A stretch of 64,000 bases of DNA from Paenibacillus andongensis. GTDB lineage: Bacteria; Bacillota; Bacilli; Paenibacillales; NBRC-103111. Positions within the stretch are counted from its first letter, which is position 1, and each line of letters opens with the position of its first letter. The stretch covers positions 769,501 through 833,500 of the forward strand of contig NZ_CP104467.1 of assembly GCF_025369935.1 (NCBI RefSeq). Direction: 5' to 3'. The notes beneath the pieces were generated by a model, which was not told the origin of the DNA, did not search any database, and saw only the letters and a list, made by a program, of their open reading frames with translations. A program made the position numbers and the translations under genes. Shown piece after piece: positions 62,488 to 64,000 of the stretch.

Positions 62488-64000
62488 ATGACATCATTAA
62501 TTTCTTATTTTCTTATTGGATTAATGGTCGTAATTTTTGCACTGGGGATCTACTTTATTGTTACTCCTTATCATCATGCAAAGAAAATGGCAGAAAATAT
62601 CCGCAAAAAACTAATAGGACTACAAAAAGAAGAATCATCTATCGAACGTTTTCATCAGTTTGATACTTGGTTGAAGTCAGAAAAGGGTAATAAATACATA
62701 GATCATACAGTGTTACCTGCATGGAATTCATTTCGTGCAAAGTTCATGCAATATCAGCAAAATGGAGTTGCAATTACTCCGGATGTATTAGATTTCTTTC
62801 AAGAAGAAAGATTTATTCACCGCTTTGGACAGCGTAAGCTGGTGGAAACATTACCAGGTGTATTTCTTGCACTAGGAATCATCGGAACTTTCTTAGGGAT
62901 TGCAATGGGGGTTTCTGGGTTAGATCCGAGTGGAGACTCAACGGTGCTAAAGGGAGGCATTGGCATTCTCCTAGCGGGTATGAAAGCAAAATTCGCGTCA
63001 TCCATTGTAGGTATTTTAGTCTCTCTTATATGGCAAGGATTAGATAAATTATACTTTTACCACTGGCTAACGAATAGCTTCTATACGATTCGAGACACAC
63101 TCGACGAAACGTTCCCTACTCAAGAAGAATCTACGGTCCTATTCCGTATGTTGAACAATCAAGAAAAGCATATGATGGACTTTCAAGTATTTATGTCTGA
63201 ACAACTAATACCACAGATGATGTCAGGCTTCACCAACGCGTTGGATCAATCCTTAACACCTCATTTGGAACAAACGCAAGTGATGATGAAAGAGATGTTA
63301 CAAACGGCAAGCGCTAATCAGATGCAAGGTATGGGCGACATGGTAGATGCCTTTGTTACACAATTGAACCAAATTACCGGCGACCATATGAAAGATTTAG
63401 GAGAAGCTTTGCGGACTACGATTGAGTGGCAGCAGCGTGTTCATGAGGAAATGGGTGCTTTGGTTCAATCGATGCAAGATTCGGCGAAGGAACAATCCTT
63501 AATGGTTGAGAAAACAACGGTGCTTACCGATCATATTCATCAATATACGTCACAAATCACAGAGCATCAAGATGTTCTTGAAAGAACAGTTGCTCAATTA
63601 AATCAAACGGCTGAGAGAAACACGGAACTTCATGAAGCGACTTCTGGTTTACTTGGTAGAATGATTGAAGAGCGGAATGTATTCCACAATCATTTCGATG
63701 AAAGCATCAGTATGCTTCAACAAAATGTTACCTCCATCGTTCAACAAACACAGTTACAGGTTGAGTTACAATATAAACTTGAACAAAACCTTAAAGGAAT
63801 GACGGATACGACACAAAGCCAAGAATTGCTAGCCGCAACAATGGCAGATTATGCTACTCATACGCAGAGGTCTAGTGAAACATTAGCAAACCTAGTAGAG
63901 TCGGTGGAAAATAATGCGAAGACGTTCACTGAGCTTCAAGAAACGATGGGAGGCGTACTGAAGCAAACCGAAAGCGAACGTAAACGTATGGATCAAGTGT
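62488..64000 (+). CDS. zorA: ZorA-like MotA/TolQ-family membrane protein (3' end outside window)
   Basis: A frame of 504 codons starts at ATG 62488 behind GGAGGG and runs off the right edge without a stop. The product has a first membrane span (about 5-26) and two more (about 122-142 and 160-185) inside a MotA/TolQ/ExbB core: TLPGVFLALGIIGTFLGIAM and GIGILLAGMKAKFASSIVGI. A very long helical, Gln-rich cytoplasmic tail follows (QIxxHQDVLERTVAQLNQT type), as in ZorA, whose tail passes the infection signal from the motor to nuclease effectors. A proton-driven partner (ZorB) and effector genes should lie downstream. A generic MotA/TolQ-family protein remains possible. Confidence 0.8.
   Translation, partial: MTSLISYFLIGLMVVIFALGIYFIVTPYHHAKKMAENIRKKLIGLQKEESSIERFHQFDTWLKSEKGNKYIDHTVLPAWNSFRAKFMQYQQNGVAITPDVLDFFQEERFIHRFGQRKLVETLPGVFLALGIIGTFLGIAMGVSGLDPSGDSTVLKGGIGILLAGMKAKFASSIVGILVSLIWQGLDKLYFYHWLTNSFYTIRDTLDETFPTQEESTVLFRMLNNQEKHMMDFQVFMSEQLIPQMMSGFTNALDQSLTPHLEQTQVMMKEMLQTASANQMQGMGDMVDAFVTQLNQITGDHMKDLGEALRTTIEWQQRVHEEMGALVQSMQDSAKEQSLMVEKTTVLTDHIHQYTSQITEHQDVLERTVAQLNQTAERNTELHEATSGLLGRMIEERNVFHNHFDESISMLQQNVTSIVQQTQLQVELQYKLEQNLKGMTDTTQSQELLAATMADYATHTQRSSETLANLVESVENNAKTFTELQETMGGVLKQTESERKRMDQV

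Overview
The window looks like a chromosomal segment of a Paenibacillus-type bacterium (Bacillota, family Paenibacillaceae). The evidence is a YesM/YesN-type two-component system driving an LplA/LplB/LplC-like ABC importer, a large AraC-type regulator with an extracellular sensor, a giant cell-wall protein ending in three SLH motifs, YerB, YerC, YqfQ and Asp23 homologues, strong GGAGG ribosome binding sites with TTG and GTG starts, and a dgkB-rlmCD-like gene pair. No rRNA, tRNA or CRISPR array was seen. The organism is inferred from gene content only.

Positions 1-32443 read as ordinary backbone with some accessory genes. A histidine kinase (cut by the window start) and its response regulator precede a lipoprotein solute-binding protein, two permeases and a PHP-domain phosphoesterase, which look like one sensing, uptake and hydrolysis unit (1-6559). 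Next come a chemoreceptor, a 42-residue membrane peptide, an amidase lipoprotein, a LigB-type dioxygenase, a DCC-family thiol protein, a YerB-like lipoprotein, a solute-binding protein without permeases, an AraC-type membrane regulator, a HupE-like membrane protein and an 1827-residue S-layer phosphoesterase (7117-24129). A SulP anion transporter, an ArsR-family regulator and a Cys-rich protein share a promoter motif (24212-27214). The backbone closes with Asp23, a YqfQ-like protein, YerC, a CbiX-type chelatase, diacylglycerol kinase and the RlmCD-type 23S rRNA methyltransferase (27280-32443).

From about 32.4 kb to the right edge the window is a dense, probably horizontally acquired defence island next to rlmCD. 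It starts with the degraded 3' end of an integrase gene, an unknown AT-rich gene and an intact tyrosine integrase. Then follow an EVE-McrB/McrC restriction system, a ParA-like ATPase with a small helical partner, a von Willebrand A protein, a WYL regulator with an AddB-like nuclease and an AddA-like helicase-nuclease, a separate PD-(D/E)XK-like protein, and a 1390-residue protein joining a DUF4145-like domain to helix-hairpin-helix and sigma-70 region 4 elements. A type I restriction-modification operon (hsdM-hsdS-hsdR), a C39-like peptidase lipoprotein and the first 504 codons of a ZorA-like MotA/TolQ-family protein complete it. The ZorA-like gene runs off the window, so the rest of a Zorya-type system is expected just outside.

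The strongest candidates for undescribed biology are the WYL/AddB-like/AddA-like cassette (42588-49731) with the neighbouring nuclease (49806-50687), the 1390-residue sigma4-like fusion protein (51120-55292), and the single-gene cargo between two copies of an integrase 3' end (32631-34658). All functional statements come from motif reading; no database search was run.
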